Source: Pirellulales bacterium (GTDB lineage Bacteria > Planctomycetota > Planctomycetia > Pirellulales > JACPPG01). Taken from it: 64,000 nucleotides of DNA. The notes under the pieces were generated by a model. The model made no database searches, was not told the origin of the DNA, and worked only from the letters and a program-made list of their open reading frames with translations. A program made the position numbers and the translations under genes. The stretch covers positions 193,911 to 257,910 of the forward strand of contig DASYDW010000063.1 in NCBI GenBank assembly GCA_036499395.1. Reading direction: 5' to 3'. Positions 7,927 through 16,833 of the stretch are shown here, piece after piece (positions within the stretch are counted from its first letter, which is position 1; the number at the start of each line of letters is the position of its first letter).

Positions 7927-9009
7927 ATGTCACCGGAATCGTTGACCGCCGCCGCCGTCACTCAAGCCTTGGCCGATTTTCAAGATCCGGAGACCGGCCG
8001 GCCGGCGACCGAATTGGGGCAGATCAGCGACGTACGCGTGGACGGAAACGGCATTTCGCTCACACTGGCTTTGACGACGTTCGCCGCGCCGTTATGGGAC
8101 GATTGCCGTAAGGAATGCGTTGACCTGCTGCGGCGCCGCTTTCCCGAGGCAGCCGACGTGACCGTCAATCTGAGCGTCCACGACCGGCCCGCGGAACGTA
8201 TCGGCGAAATCGGGTTGGCGGCCAAGGCCGTGATCGCGGTCGGATCCGGAAAAGGAGGTGTCGGCAAAAGTACCATCGCCGCATCGCTTGCTTATGGTCT
8301 AAGCAAAGCCGGCGCGAAGGTGGGCCTGATGGATGCCGACGTTTACGGCCCCAGCATTCCGCACCTGATCGGTGTGAACCGGCGCCCTGACATTGTCGAC
8401 GGGAAGATTCAACCGATCGAGGTCGACAACTTAAAAGTGATTTCGATGGGCTTCGTCGTGCCGGCCGGCGAAGCGGTCGTGTGGCGCGGCCCGATGCTGC
8501 ACGGCGCTATCACGCAGTTTTTGCGCGATACGGCCTGGGGCGATCTCGATTACCTGATCATCGACATGCCGCCAGGCACCGGCGATATCGCGCTGACCTT
8601 GTCGCAACTACTGCCGTTGTCAGGCGCCGTCGTAGTATGCACGCCGCAGGACGTGGCACTGCTGGACGCCGTGAAGGCGATCGCGATGTTCCGCAAAGTG
8701 AACATTCCGATCCTGGGTATGGTCGAGAACATGAGCTACTTTCTCTGCCCCGATAACGGCAAGCGATACGACATCTTCGGCTCAGGCGGGGCGAAGAAAA
8801 AGGCGGTCGATCTCGACATTCCTTTCTTGGGCGAGTTGCCGATCAACATCCAGATTCGCGTCCGCGGGGACGAAGGGCGCATCGCCGGCAACTTTAGCGA
8901 CGAAACCTGCTCGGCATATCTCAAGACGCTCTATTACAACCTGACCAAGAACCTGGTCGCGGCCCGGCGCGAGCAACCACCATTGCCCAGCCTGTCGGTG
9001 CTTGGATAG
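7927..9009 (+). CDS. Mrp/ApbC/NBP35-family P-loop ATPase, iron-sulfur cluster carrier type
   Basis: 360 residues from the ATG at 7927, which has GGAG a few bases upstream; an in-frame ATG at 7879 is less likely. Residues 1-95 are a MIP18/DUF59-like domain. The ATPase follows with the deviant Walker A GSGKGGVGKST (106-116), DADVYGPSIPHL, the MPPGTGDIALTLSQ switch II and VENMSYFLCPDNGKRYDIFG. Family members bind and transfer Fe-S clusters as dimers through a CxxC in this last block. Here Cys274 is present, but the second ligand position (277) is Asn, so cluster handling may be altered. The downstream neighbour converges. Confidence 0.92.
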   Translation: MSPESLTAAAVTQALADFQDPETGRPATELGQISDVRVDGNGISLTLALTTFAAPLWDDCRKECVDLLRRRFPEAADVTVNLSVHDRPAERIGEIGLAAKAVIAVGSGKGGVGKSTIAASLAYGLSKAGAKVGLMDADVYGPSIPHLIGVNRRPDIVDGKIQPIEVDNLKVISMGFVVPAGEAVVWRGPMLHGAITQFLRDTAWGDLDYLIIDMPPGTGDIALTLSQLLPLSGAVVVCTPQDVALLDAVKAIAMFRKVNIPILGMVENMSYFLCPDNGKRYDIFGSGGAKKKAVDLDIPFLGELPINIQIRVRGDEGRIAGNFSDETCSAYLKTLYYNLTKNLVAARREQPPLPSLSVLG

Positions 9010-9039
9010 TGTGTCGGCCGCACTGACGCAGTCGGATCG

Positions 9040-9846
9040 CTAATAGAACGAGACGACTGTCCCCTCGGACAATCGTCCGCAGGGCTGCGGACCGCGCTGT
9101 TCGAGACCGAAAAACCAGCGTTGATCCGGGGTACGCGTGCGCAGATAGAGCATCCGCGACAGATGAGGATTCGCCCGGGCGGGCTCACTCGTCGATTCGC
9201 CCCAGCCTGACAGGATCTGATGCCAGATCGTGGGCCAGGAACTGCTTTTCAAATGAATCGGATCCCAGCCGTACCAGGCGGGGCTTTGCTCGACCTGGGT
9301 GATGCCGCGCTCGACGGCGATCGCGTGCAATCGGTCGTCCAGTTCGCGCGCTCGGGCTGCAATCGTCGCGTAAGGCAGGCTTCCCCGCGGGAACATGGCG
9401 CGGCGCAAGACGCGAAACTTCCATTCCGGTACCTGGTCGATGTTCGCCACTGGCAGCCGGGTCATCACGATGCGCGCCTGATGCCGCGCCAGCTCATCCA
9501 GGCAGCTGGTCACCCACGTGACGATCTTCGCGACGGGCGCCTCGTACATCAGATCGTTGCCGATGTCCGTAACCAGGGCCGCGGTGGGAACATCGGGACG
9601 GGCGTCCAGGACGTTCCACAGCTCGCAGTGCTGAATGCTTGGTAGCGAACGTCCTAGCACGGTGCTGCGCGTGCCGTATGACCGCCCATGTCCGAGCGCC
9701 GCCAGGCAGTCGAGCGGCTGGCCCCACTGCCGATGACACGCATCGACGACCGTCGCGATGCCGCGGGTCAGGTTGCTCGCCCCTAGCAAGACCACGCGGC
9801 GCCGCGGTAGCTCCGCCGTTAAGCCGGAATTGTTGTTGTCTACCAT
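9040..9846 (-). CDS. SGNH/GDSL-like hydrolase
   Basis: 268 residues from the ATG at 9846, which overlaps the stop of the preceding M50 protease gene (the bases read ATGGTAG), so the two are translationally coupled. Seen: RRVVLLGASNLTRG near the N-terminus, which fits the nucleophile block of SGNH hydrolases, VTDIGNDLMY as a likely oxyanion block and WDPIHLKSS near residue 215 as a likely Asp-x-x-His catalytic pair. There is no signal peptide, so it is probably cytoplasmic. Substrate class (ester, acyl or other) is not indicated. Family assignment is moderately sure, activity is inference. Confidence 0.65.
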   Translation of the reverse strand: MVDNNNSGLTAELPRRRVVLLGASNLTRGIATVVDACHRQWGQPLDCLAALGHGRSYGTRSTVLGRSLPSIQHCELWNVLDARPDVPTAALVTDIGNDLMYEAPVAKIVTWVTSCLDELARHQARIVMTRLPVANIDQVPEWKFRVLRRAMFPRGSLPYATIAARARELDDRLHAIAVERGITQVEQSPAWYGWDPIHLKSSSWPTIWHQILSGWGESTSEPARANPHLSRMLYLRTRTPDQRWFFGLEQRGPQPCGRLSEGTVVSFY

Positions 9847-10610
9847 CGCCGTCCGCCAAATCCCCCGCCCGACATCTGCTGCAACATCATGAAGCTTTGA
9901 TAGCCCATGTAGCCGAAAAACATTCCGCCGTACATGGCTTGCCAGCGAAAGACGCACATCACGGCTAGTCCCACTGCCGCGACGACTGACAACATCAGCG
10001 ATTGTCGTAAACCGTCATGCGGGTTCAATCGTCCCAGCACCGCCCGCGACACCTGGCCGCCGTCGAGCGGAAAGATCGGCAGCAGGTTGATGATGCCCCA
10101 GAAAATATTGATGAACTGCATGTTCCACAGCAGGATGTTGACATTCTGAGCATCGAACCTGACCCAGTGCATGTAGACCAGCAGGTGCGGATCGAATTCC
10201 AACTGGGGCGATCGCCCACTGAGCACCAGACCGAGAAAAATGACGCCGGCAAAAAGAAATCCGGCGAACGGTCCGGCCAGAGCAATCACGGTATCAGCCA
10301 ACCAAGTCTCGCGCGAGCGGCCCGCTCCGCCCCATCGGCCGGCCGACGGGATCGCCAGGCCTCCGAATGCATGCAACACGACGTGCGCACTCATTCCATA
10401 AAAACGAAACGCGGCGACGTGCCCCAGTTCATGCACTAGTATGCAGACCATGACCGCCACGACCCACAGCAGCACCTGCGTCGGGTCCCCCTCCGAGCCG
10501 AGCCCCAACAGCGCGGTCATCAGCCAGAACATTGGGTGGATGCGCACGGGCACGCCCGCCACTTGAAAGTGCAGGTCGTATTGCGTCGGCGGTGGTTCGA
10601 CAAAAAACAC
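9840..10610 (-). CDS. M50 (site-2 type) membrane zinc metalloprotease
   Basis: 256 residues with a GTG start at 10610. Intramembrane zinc protease: HELGH at residues 60-64 sits in a transmembrane helix and the third ligand is in NLLPIFPLDGGQ (D183). About six hydrophobic segments and no PDZ domain make it the short, rhomboid-sized form. The C-terminus is Gly/Met-rich. Site-2 proteases cut membrane-embedded substrates such as anti-sigma factors; the substrate here is unknown and no sigma/anti-sigma pair lies nearby. It is the first gene of a two-gene unit with the SGNH hydrolase. Confidence 0.88.
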   Translation of the reverse strand: MFFVEPPPTQYDLHFQVAGVPVRIHPMFWLMTALLGLGSEGDPTQVLLWVVAVMVCILVHELGHVAAFRFYGMSAHVVLHAFGGLAIPSAGRWGGAGRSRETWLADTVIALAGPFAGFLFAGVIFLGLVLSGRSPQLEFDPHLLVYMHWVRFDAQNVNILLWNMQFINIFWGIINLLPIFPLDGGQVSRAVLGRLNPHDGLRQSLMLSVVAAVGLAVMCVFRWQAMYGGMFFGYMGYQSFMMLQQMSGGGFGGRRW

Positions 10611-10933
10611 GTGGGCAGTCTCGTTCGTTCGTTGAGTAATTCGGGATTCGTCGCCGAATCTTTTAATTGGTCCCGGCCTGGCAGTTCCCGCGGCCGTAAA
10701 CGCTTTTTCAGCATACTGTTCGCCACGGCTCGGCGCAAGGGCCGATCGCGCCTGGCCATCCGGCGACAGCGTGTCCTATCTATACGTATCCTGCGGCCTT
10801 TCCGGCGGAATTTGACTTGCAAGAGCACCGTCCTATGTTTGCTAAATTGCTCGGCGGCCGAACAATGTTAACAATAGGAATACGCGGCGCCACGTGTGGC
10901 ATTGATTGCCGTGCTACGCGCCGCAGGCGAACC
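10611..10933. promoter_or_regulatory. Divergent intergenic region between the M50 protease and ABC ATPase genes
   Basis: 323 bases with no gene I can support, although a frame continues upstream of the ABC start to 10817. It must hold promoters for both directions. A weak candidate for the ABC unit is TTGACT (10812-10817) followed after 16 bases by TATGTT (10834-10839). No clear dyad or riboswitch is visible. Confidence 0.35.
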
Positions 10934-11695
10934 ATGAGCAGGCTTACCCTTCTCGCGCACGACCAGCGGGCCGCATCGCAAGAGTCGCGCACTCGAGAGA
11001 CAACCGACGCACGCATTGTCCGTAACGAACTAATCGAGTGCGTCGGCCTGTCGAAAACGTACACGGATGGGCAAGTTGCGGCGCTCGCGAATATCGACCT
11101 GACGATTCGCCGCCACGAGTTTGTCGTGATCATGGGACCCAGCGGCAGTGGCAAGTCGACGCTGCTGCAAATCCTGGGCCTGCTCGACGCCCCCACCGCC
11201 GGCGAATTGCACTTCGAAGGTCACCCGCTTAGCTCGCTGCGTAATACCGACCGGATGCGGGCTGAGAAGATCGGCTTCGTCTTTCAATCGTTTCATCTGC
11301 TGCCGATGTTGACGGCGATTGAGAACGTACAGGTGCCGATGTTCGAAAGCTTGCTTCGGCCAAACGAGCGAGTTTCCAAATCGTCAGCCCTATTGGCCCA
11401 GGCGGGCATCGATCATCGGGCGCACCATTTGCCGCACAGCATGTCGGTCGGAGAACGTCAGCGTGTGGCGATCGCCCGCTCACTGGCGAATGATCCGCTA
11501 TTACTGCTGGCTGACGAGCCGACCGGAGCGCTCGACACCAAGACAGGCGAAGAAATTCTCGACCTGTTTGTCGATCTGCACGAACGCTTGGGAATGACCG
11601 TGGTGCTGGTCACGCACGATCCACGTGTGGCGGACCGGGCCCAGCGACTGATTCGTATTCGCGACGGGCGCATCGAATCGGACGAGCGCCGCTGA
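10934..11695 (+). CDS. ABC transporter ATP-binding protein of the LolD/MacB type
   Basis: 253 residues from the ATG at 10934 (an upstream in-frame start at 10817 would add an unconserved Arg-rich leader). Walker A GPSGSGKST at about 68-76, Q-loop FVFQSFHLLPMLTAIENV, signature MSVGERQRVAIARSLA and Walker B LLLLADEPTGALD are all intact. The wording is that of LolD/FtsE/MacB ATPases, which work with FtsX-like permeases in lipoprotein release or efflux. No permease is encoded beside it. Instead its stop overlaps the start of an unknown membrane-anchored protein (TGATG at 11693-11697). The first ~30 residues are a polar extension. Confidence 0.9.
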   Translation: MSRLTLLAHDQRAASQESRTRETTDARIVRNELIECVGLSKTYTDGQVAALANIDLTIRRHEFVVIMGPSGSGKSTLLQILGLLDAPTAGELHFEGHPLSSLRNTDRMRAEKIGFVFQSFHLLPMLTAIENVQVPMFESLLRPNERVSKSSALLAQAGIDHRAHHLPHSMSVGERQRVAIARSLANDPLLLLADEPTGALDTKTGEEILDLFVDLHERLGMTVVLVTHDPRVADRAQRLIRIRDGRIESDERR

Positions 11696-12852
11696 TGGCC
11701 ACGAAGCCACGAGTCACACGCGCGTCCGGCCGTCGAAGACGCTCGGCGCGAGCATTCGATATACTGAGCGGACGCGCGCGGCGCCTTTTGGAAAGGCGAG
11801 TTTCGCCCGGGACCGCCCTGCAAATGCCCAAGACTCGCACCAAGGCACTGTTGGCCACGTCGCTGCTGCTGATCGTCGGCGTTGTTGGCGGTGGCACGTA
11901 TACCGTGTGGATGCGGCTAACTCGCCCGGCGCCCGATCCGCGTCGCGCCACGCTGGCAGCGATGCCGAGCGCGGCAGGCGCGGCACAAGATTCCTCGGCC
12001 GAATCGATCGACGTGCGACCGCGCGTGATGCCGCGGATCAAGTCAGGAACCGTGATCGGCAAGGACGGCGCGCGCAACTGGACGGACCTGGTATTGCACG
12101 GTGTCCCGCGTGTCGCCGACGGGGACGTAGAAAAAGTCTCGGCGACGCTGTCACGACTTGTCTCTTTGTTTCACCTGACAATCCTCGCCGATGTGGACGT
12201 CGTGGCATCGCAACCTCGGAGGTATCGTCTAGGGGATGTGGCCCTCGGCCTGGCCATGAAGATCGACGGCCGAGAGGTTGTGGTTTCATCGAAATCGCAA
12301 CAGGCTCTGGGGGCGAAGCTAGGCCTGATCGATCGTAACGCGCTCTCCGGAAACGAAGCTTGCCTGGATCAGGCTCTGCAGGTGGCGCGAACTCCGACGA
12401 TGGTGATCTTCGACGCCACGGCGATCATGCGCCTCGGTGATGAGAACCGCAACGTAATCGATCGGCACGCGCTCGTCGTTTCGCCCACCGATGGTCGCCT
12501 GACGACGTTTGTTTGGGCGCTTGACCGAGATTCCGAAGGGAACAACAAATTGGTCGGCGATAAAATACGCATCCTGCCGCGGGGGCTGCGCGAAGATCGC
12601 CGCTTGTACGTGGACTCGCGACGATTCGTGTTGGGGCTACCATCGCAAGAGGCGTTTGCCTTGGTCGATCTCCCCCCCGGCGAGACCATCACACCGAGCG
12701 ATGCGCTGCGCACAGCCGCGGAAAGCACGCTGCAAACACCGACCGACGTTACACGTCTGCAAGAGTTGCTCGGCGCCGCCACGGCACAACACCCCGCAGA
12801 CTCAGCAGCAAACGAGCAGCGCGCCGCCGCACGGCAGCCGCGCGATCTATAG
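11695..12852 (+). CDS. Unrecognised membrane-anchored protein coupled to the ABC ATPase
   Basis: 385 residues if started at the ATG overlapping the ABC stop codon; an ATG at 11824 (342 residues) places the membrane helix right at the N-terminus and is equally plausible. A single transmembrane helix (ALLATSLLLIVGVVGGGTY) is followed by a soluble, probably periplasmic, region. The middle part (FHLTILADVDVV, VALGLAMKIDGREVVVSS) alternates strand and helix, and the C-terminal ~40 residues are Ala/Gln/Pro-rich and low in complexity. It has far too few membrane segments to be the missing ABC permease. I do not recognise a family. The frameshifted secreted-protein gene starts 25 bases downstream. 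Confidence 0.7.
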   Translation: MATKPRVTRASGRRRRSARAFDILSGRARRLLERRVSPGTALQMPKTRTKALLATSLLLIVGVVGGGTYTVWMRLTRPAPDPRRATLAAMPSAAGAAQDSSAESIDVRPRVMPRIKSGTVIGKDGARNWTDLVLHGVPRVADGDVEKVSATLSRLVSLFHLTILADVDVVASQPRRYRLGDVALGLAMKIDGREVVVSSKSQQALGAKLGLIDRNALSGNEACLDQALQVARTPTMVIFDATAIMRLGDENRNVIDRHALVVSPTDGRLTTFVWALDRDSEGNNKLVGDKIRILPRGLREDRRLYVDSRRFVLGLPSQEAFALVDLPPGETITPSDALRTAAESTLQTPTDVTRLQELLGAATAQHPADSAANEQRAAARQPRDL

Positions 12853-12877
12853 GAACGTCGCTTGGGAATATCATCGC

Positions 12878-13524
12878 ATGCAGCGGTTTTACTATGCCTG
12901 GCGGATGTTCCTGCTCGTCGTGCTGGTCACGGCCGCACAATTCTCGATCGCCGTCGCTGCCGCGTCAGCGGAAACGGTCGAAGAGATTATCGCGCGTGGC
13001 GTTCGGCTGGAATCGGGCAACGTCGCTGCGCTCGCGGGGCCGCAAATGCCGGACGGGCTGACCGCGGGCGAACAACAAGCAGCACTGCAAAAGCCGCGAG
13101 GGAAGAAAGCTACGTGCTGGTCGACGTGCCGATTTTGAATCGTGTGCACCTGCGCGGCGTCGGCATGGCCCTTCGCGAGAGGCGCGACACTTCGATCATC
13201 GCGGCGCTACTGCTGGACGACCGGCTTCACGACGACAAGGAATTTCCCAATACCTGGAGCCCACTCGAACGCGATGCCCAGGGCAAATTAAGCGTCGGGT
13301 CGGCCCACCCCTATTCCGGCCTCGGCGGCTATATGAAAATCACCAGCCTCAGCGAGCCCGCCGGTGCACTGTTCATCGAATGCCACATCGCGTTCGATGA
13401 ACCCGAAGCATGGTTCAACGGCAAGAACTTCCTGCGATCGAAGCTGCCATTGGTCGTGCAAGACAACGTCCGCACGTTCCGCCGCAAGCTCGCCAAAGGC
13501 GCCGCTACGGACGATAGCCAGTAG
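12878..13524 (+). pseudogene. Secreted protein gene interrupted by a one-base frameshift in an A run
   Basis: Starting at the ATG at 12878 the frame encodes a clear signal peptide (FLLVVLVTAAQFSIAVAAASA) and about 45 more residues, then runs into unrelated sequence and stops at 13138. From about 13092 the frame that ends at 13524 continues sensibly (EESYVLVDVPILNRVHLRGV ... LVVQDNVRTFRRKLAKG). Adding one A to the AAAA run at 13089-13092 would restore a single ORF reading LQKAAREESYV. This is either a sequencing or assembly error, a real inactivating deletion, or less likely slippage. The restored product would be about 215 residues, secreted, of unknown function, and sits 25 bases behind the ABC-linked unknown gene. 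Confidence 0.7.
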
Positions 13525-13564
13525 CGTCAGACTTTCGATACGCTCGGCGGCTTCGGCGTTCTCG

Positions 13565-14509
13565 TCATGACGTTCTGCAGACGCCAGCTCGTTGCCGTCG
13601 CCGCATCCAGACGGCTACGAACGTGCCCGCGAGACCAGCTAAACCCAGGGTAGACGGTTCGGGAACTGCTGATGCAACAACCTGACCTGTTGCGGTACCG
13701 TTAAGAAAGATCCCACCACCGATCGGAATCGAAAACGGCACCGAGATCGGAATCGTCAATGTCGTCGGGTTGCCGGAAGATCCCAAAACGAAATTACCCA
13801 TTCCCGTCGCTACGTCGCCTTGAGACAGCCCGCTGAGCGGCGTCAGTTGATTGGGGATGATCGTGCCCAGCAGCGGTACGTTCCCACCTTGGAGGCCAAA
13901 CAGCGTCGTGCTCAATCCCGTGATCAAAGAATTGCCCACCAGGTTCACAGGGAACTGGTTGGTCACCACGGAAACCGGGTTGGTGGTTTCCAGGTCAACA
14001 GTAGAACTCGAGAGGCTGAAATAGGCAGCGTTTGCAAAGGTGGCTGAGTGAACGACCCCGCCATAGTCGGCTGCATGAGGACTGTTGTTGTTGTAATTCG
14101 GCACTGGCGCGGCGGAATTAAAGGCCGCTGGATTGGGTCGAAAATTGCCGGACGTCAAGGCGGTCATCGTCGAACTTCCGGCGATGAACTGCACGGAATT
14201 GATCGTTCCGCCTGAAAGACTGCCGCCGATGGTCGTCGAAAAACTGCCCGACACGAAAGCCGTATTTCCCGTCGTCGAGCTCCAAGCTGTCGCCAACGGC
14301 GCACCATTCGTGCGGTTCTGTCCGTTGAGGTTGAACGACGCCCCGGAGTACAAGAAATTCGGAATCGCCAAGGTCAGATAGCTGTTCGAGCTATCCACGA
14401 CGAAATCCACATGCTCGGCACGGGTCGATCCCGCGCCAACGAAGACGCCCAGGACAGCGCCGAGCATGCCGCGCGCGCGCCATGAAGATGTACCACTACT
14501 CCCGATCAT
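13565..14509 (-). CDS. PEP-CTERM sorting-domain protein
   Basis: 314 residues: N-terminal signal region (GMLGAVLGVFVGAGSTRAEH), a Gly/Ser/Thr/Asn-rich beta-type body and a C-terminal PEP-CTERM tripartite signal made of VPEPSTLGLAGL, a short hydrophobic helix and the basic cluster RRRQR. Such proteins are processed by an exosortase and exported to the cell surface or matrix; no exosortase is in this window. The body is low in complexity and shows no enzyme motif. It converges with the frameshifted secreted gene, about 40 bases between stops. Confidence 0.85.
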   Translation of the reverse strand: MIGSSGTSSWRARGMLGAVLGVFVGAGSTRAEHVDFVVDSSNSYLTLAIPNFLYSGASFNLNGQNRTNGAPLATAWSSTTGNTAFVSGSFSTTIGGSLSGGTINSVQFIAGSSTMTALTSGNFRPNPAAFNSAAPVPNYNNNSPHAADYGGVVHSATFANAAYFSLSSSTVDLETTNPVSVVTNQFPVNLVGNSLITGLSTTLFGLQGGNVPLLGTIIPNQLTPLSGLSQGDVATGMGNFVLGSSGNPTTLTIPISVPFSIPIGGGIFLNGTATGQVVASAVPEPSTLGLAGLAGTFVAVWMRRRQRAGVCRTS

Positions 14510-14694
14510 TAGCTGCCCCTTTACGATGTGTTTAGCGAAGTAGCTCCTTGATCACCATACGCTTGTGGCCCCGTTTCCACGTCGCTTAACTTCTATCGAG
14601 GCGGCTCGAATGTCAAGGATTTTTCATCAAATCTGTTGGCTCGGCCGAATGAGTCCGGCGGATATCATGGCACAGTTCTTCAAGACGCGGCTTT

Positions 14695-15201
14695 TTACGA
14701 GACGGCGACAGTCGCGCCGCATTCGGCCCCTTCATGGGCGAGCAACCAGGCCTTCACCGGCAGCCCGCCGCCGTAACCCACATGCTTGCCGCTTGAGCCA
14801 ATCACGCGGTGACAAGGGATCACCAGGCTGATCGGATTGCGACCATTGGCGGCGCCGACGGCGCGGGCCGCCTTGGGCGAACCGATATATCGCGCCAGTT
14901 GACCATAGCTCCAGGTGGTGCCGAACGGGATTTCTAGAAGCGCGTTCCAAACTCGCTTTTCGAATTCGGTACCCATTGGCGCCAGCGGCAGATCGAACTG
15001 GTCGCGATCACCGGCAAAATATTCCTCAATCTGTATCGCAGCCTGTTTGCAGATTCGATCGGCAGGCAGATTACTCGGAAAGTCCGGCCGATTCTTGTGC
15101 TTGGCCAGATAGATTCCAATCACGGCTGCACCGGCAGACACCACGGTCCACACGCCAACGGGGCACGGAATGTCGATTGAATAACGGTAGCGCTCGTCCA
15201 T
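14695..15201 (-). CDS. ogt: Methylated-DNA--protein-cysteine methyltransferase
   Basis: 168 residues. A suicide repair enzyme that moves an alkyl group from O6-alkylguanine to its own cysteine. Seen: the active site IPCHRVIGSSG, the preceding ANGRNPISLV Asn-hinge region and the HTH/recognition segment WSYGQLARYIGSPKAARAVG, in the normal order. The length matches the Ogt/Ada C-terminal class. An AGGAGG (15206-15211 on the plus strand as CCTCCT) precedes the ATG at good spacing. It lies about 75 bases downstream of the Ada-AlkA fusion gene on the same strand, forming an alkylation-repair pair probably transcribed together. Confidence 0.95.
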   Translation of the reverse strand: MDERYRYSIDIPCPVGVWTVVSAGAAVIGIYLAKHKNRPDFPSNLPADRICKQAAIQIEEYFAGDRDQFDLPLAPMGTEFEKRVWNALLEIPFGTTWSYGQLARYIGSPKAARAVGAANGRNPISLVIPCHRVIGSSGKHVGYGGGLPVKAWLLAHEGAECGATVAVS

Positions 15202-15276
15202 TTTTCCTCCTAAGGTTCCACGCGATTAACGTCTCATGATCTGAAATGTGGCGCGACGTCAAATGGTGGTGGTTAA

Positions 15277-16719
15277 TCAGGAAGTGCGCATCATCCAGGC
15301 GTACATCGCGCCATACGCGCGCCAGGGACGCCATGCCTCGGCGGCCAATCGTGCGCGGCGCTCGCTCCCGTCACCAAGGAAACGTTTCAAAATTAGATCT
15401 CCCGCTGGAAATGCGTCCGGCCAGCGCAGAGCACGCATCGCAATGTATTGGGCGGTCCAGTCGCCGATTCCTGCAACCTCGGCGAGCGCGACAATCGTCT
15501 CTTCGGGCGGAACGCCGGCCGCCAGCGTCAATCTTCGATCGGCGACGACCTTTGCCAGTGCCACGATCGACTGAGCACGTCGCGAAGTCAGCCCAAGCCC
15601 GGCCAAGCGAGCAGGTGCTGCGCTCACAAGCGTCTCTGCTGTGGGTGTCAGACGATTCACCCCTGTGAACGGAGTTTCGATCGAGTCGCCGAACGTCGCG
15701 GCCAGACGTCCGGAGATGGTCGTTGCCGCGCGCACGCTGTTTTGCTGCCCGACGACTGCTCGCACAGCGACTTCGAATTCATCAAAGCCGCCAGGGACGC
15801 GCAGTCCGGGATGACGTCGGACTGCCGCGCGCAGGCGAGCGTCCTTCGCCAGCAGCGCCGCAATCACGTCGGGCCGGGCGTTCAGATCGAACAAGCCGCG
15901 CAGCCGTACGATAATTTCAGGTAGCGAACGTAACAGCGACGGGGCAACGTCCACGATCAGCGTGGCCCGATCATGGCGCGGCCGAACGCGCACCCAACCC
16001 CGATCTCGCCCGATGCTGACCGTCCGCAGGTACGAATCGTCGATGACCTGCTCGACGCCCGGAATGGCGCGCAGGGCGAGGAAGTCGAGCATTTCGCGCC
16101 ATGCCAATGGCGGGCGGTACGCCAGCGTCAACGTCAGCGGTTCACCCGTCACGTCGTTGCCATTTTTGCGCCGCATATTGCGCGGCGTCATTCCGTAGGA
16201 CGACCGCACCAACGCGTTGAAGCGGCGCACACTACTGAAACCGCTGGCCAGTGCGACATCGATCACCGGCAAGCGTGTCTCGGTTAGCAACTGCTTCGCC
16301 AAAAGCAACCGTTGCGTTTGCGCTAGCTCCACAGGCGAAGCTCCCAGGAACTGCTTCGTGACACGGCGGAGTTGACGCGAGCTGACGCCGAGTTCGTCGG
16401 CCAGTAATTCCAAACTACCGCCGGTCAGCGCACCTGCCTGGATACGGGCCGCAGCGCGCCACGCGGTCTGCTGGGGCGCGTCCATGGGCGCTTGCCCCGG
16501 CGCCAGTTCCGGACGACAGCGCAGACAAGGACGAAAGCGGGCCGACTCGGCCGCGGCGGCGCTCGGATAAAACGTGCAATTCACCCGGTACGGCGTGCGT
16601 GCCGTGCAGACCGGACGGCAATAGATTTTCGTGGTCTTTACGCCAACGAAAAATAGTCCGTCGAAACGCGGGTCGCGTGCGAGTAATGCCCGATAACAGG
16701 AGTCATGGTCGAGATTCAT
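15277..16719 (-). CDS. Ada metal-binding/AraC HTH regulator fused to AlkA DNA-3-methyladenine glycosylase
   Basis: 480 residues in three parts. Residues 1-75 are the Ada zinc-binding domain with all four cysteines (C34, C38, C65, C68 in KIYCRPVCT and RPCLRCRPE); in Ada one of these accepts methyl from DNA phosphotriesters. Residues about 85-185 are an AraC-type helix-turn-helix (LADELGVSSRQLRRVTKQF; RSSYGMTPRNMRR). Residues about 195-480 are AlkA: N-terminal domain then HhH-GPD glycosylase (GIGDWTAQYIAMRAL, catalytic Asp in WPDAFPAGDLIL). It should both sense methylation damage and excise alkylated bases, and likely activates its own operon including ogt. The layout is known in other bacteria; the methyltransferase domain is separate here. 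Confidence 0.95.
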   Translation of the reverse strand: MNLDHDSCYRALLARDPRFDGLFFVGVKTTKIYCRPVCTARTPYRVNCTFYPSAAAAESARFRPCLRCRPELAPGQAPMDAPQQTAWRAAARIQAGALTGGSLELLADELGVSSRQLRRVTKQFLGASPVELAQTQRLLLAKQLLTETRLPVIDVALASGFSSVRRFNALVRSSYGMTPRNMRRKNGNDVTGEPLTLTLAYRPPLAWREMLDFLALRAIPGVEQVIDDSYLRTVSIGRDRGWVRVRPRHDRATLIVDVAPSLLRSLPEIIVRLRGLFDLNARPDVIAALLAKDARLRAAVRRHPGLRVPGGFDEFEVAVRAVVGQQNSVRAATTISGRLAATFGDSIETPFTGVNRLTPTAETLVSAAPARLAGLGLTSRRAQSIVALAKVVADRRLTLAAGVPPEETIVALAEVAGIGDWTAQYIAMRALRWPDAFPAGDLILKRFLGDGSERRARLAAEAWRPWRAYGAMYAWMMRTS

Positions 16720-16833
16720 GCCCTCATTGTTACCGTGCCCCGGCCGACAGTCTCGCCATTTTCGGACATCAAAGGCGGAAAATTTTGCCGGACATTTTGC
16801 TCTTTGAATGGCCGACTTCGCACGGGCCGTTCG

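Noticed and set aside
13085-13096. Programmed ribosomal frameshift as the explanation for the split secreted gene
   Set aside because: The zero-frame codons CAA AAG do not form a standard slippery heptamer and no downstream stem is evident; an indel is simpler.
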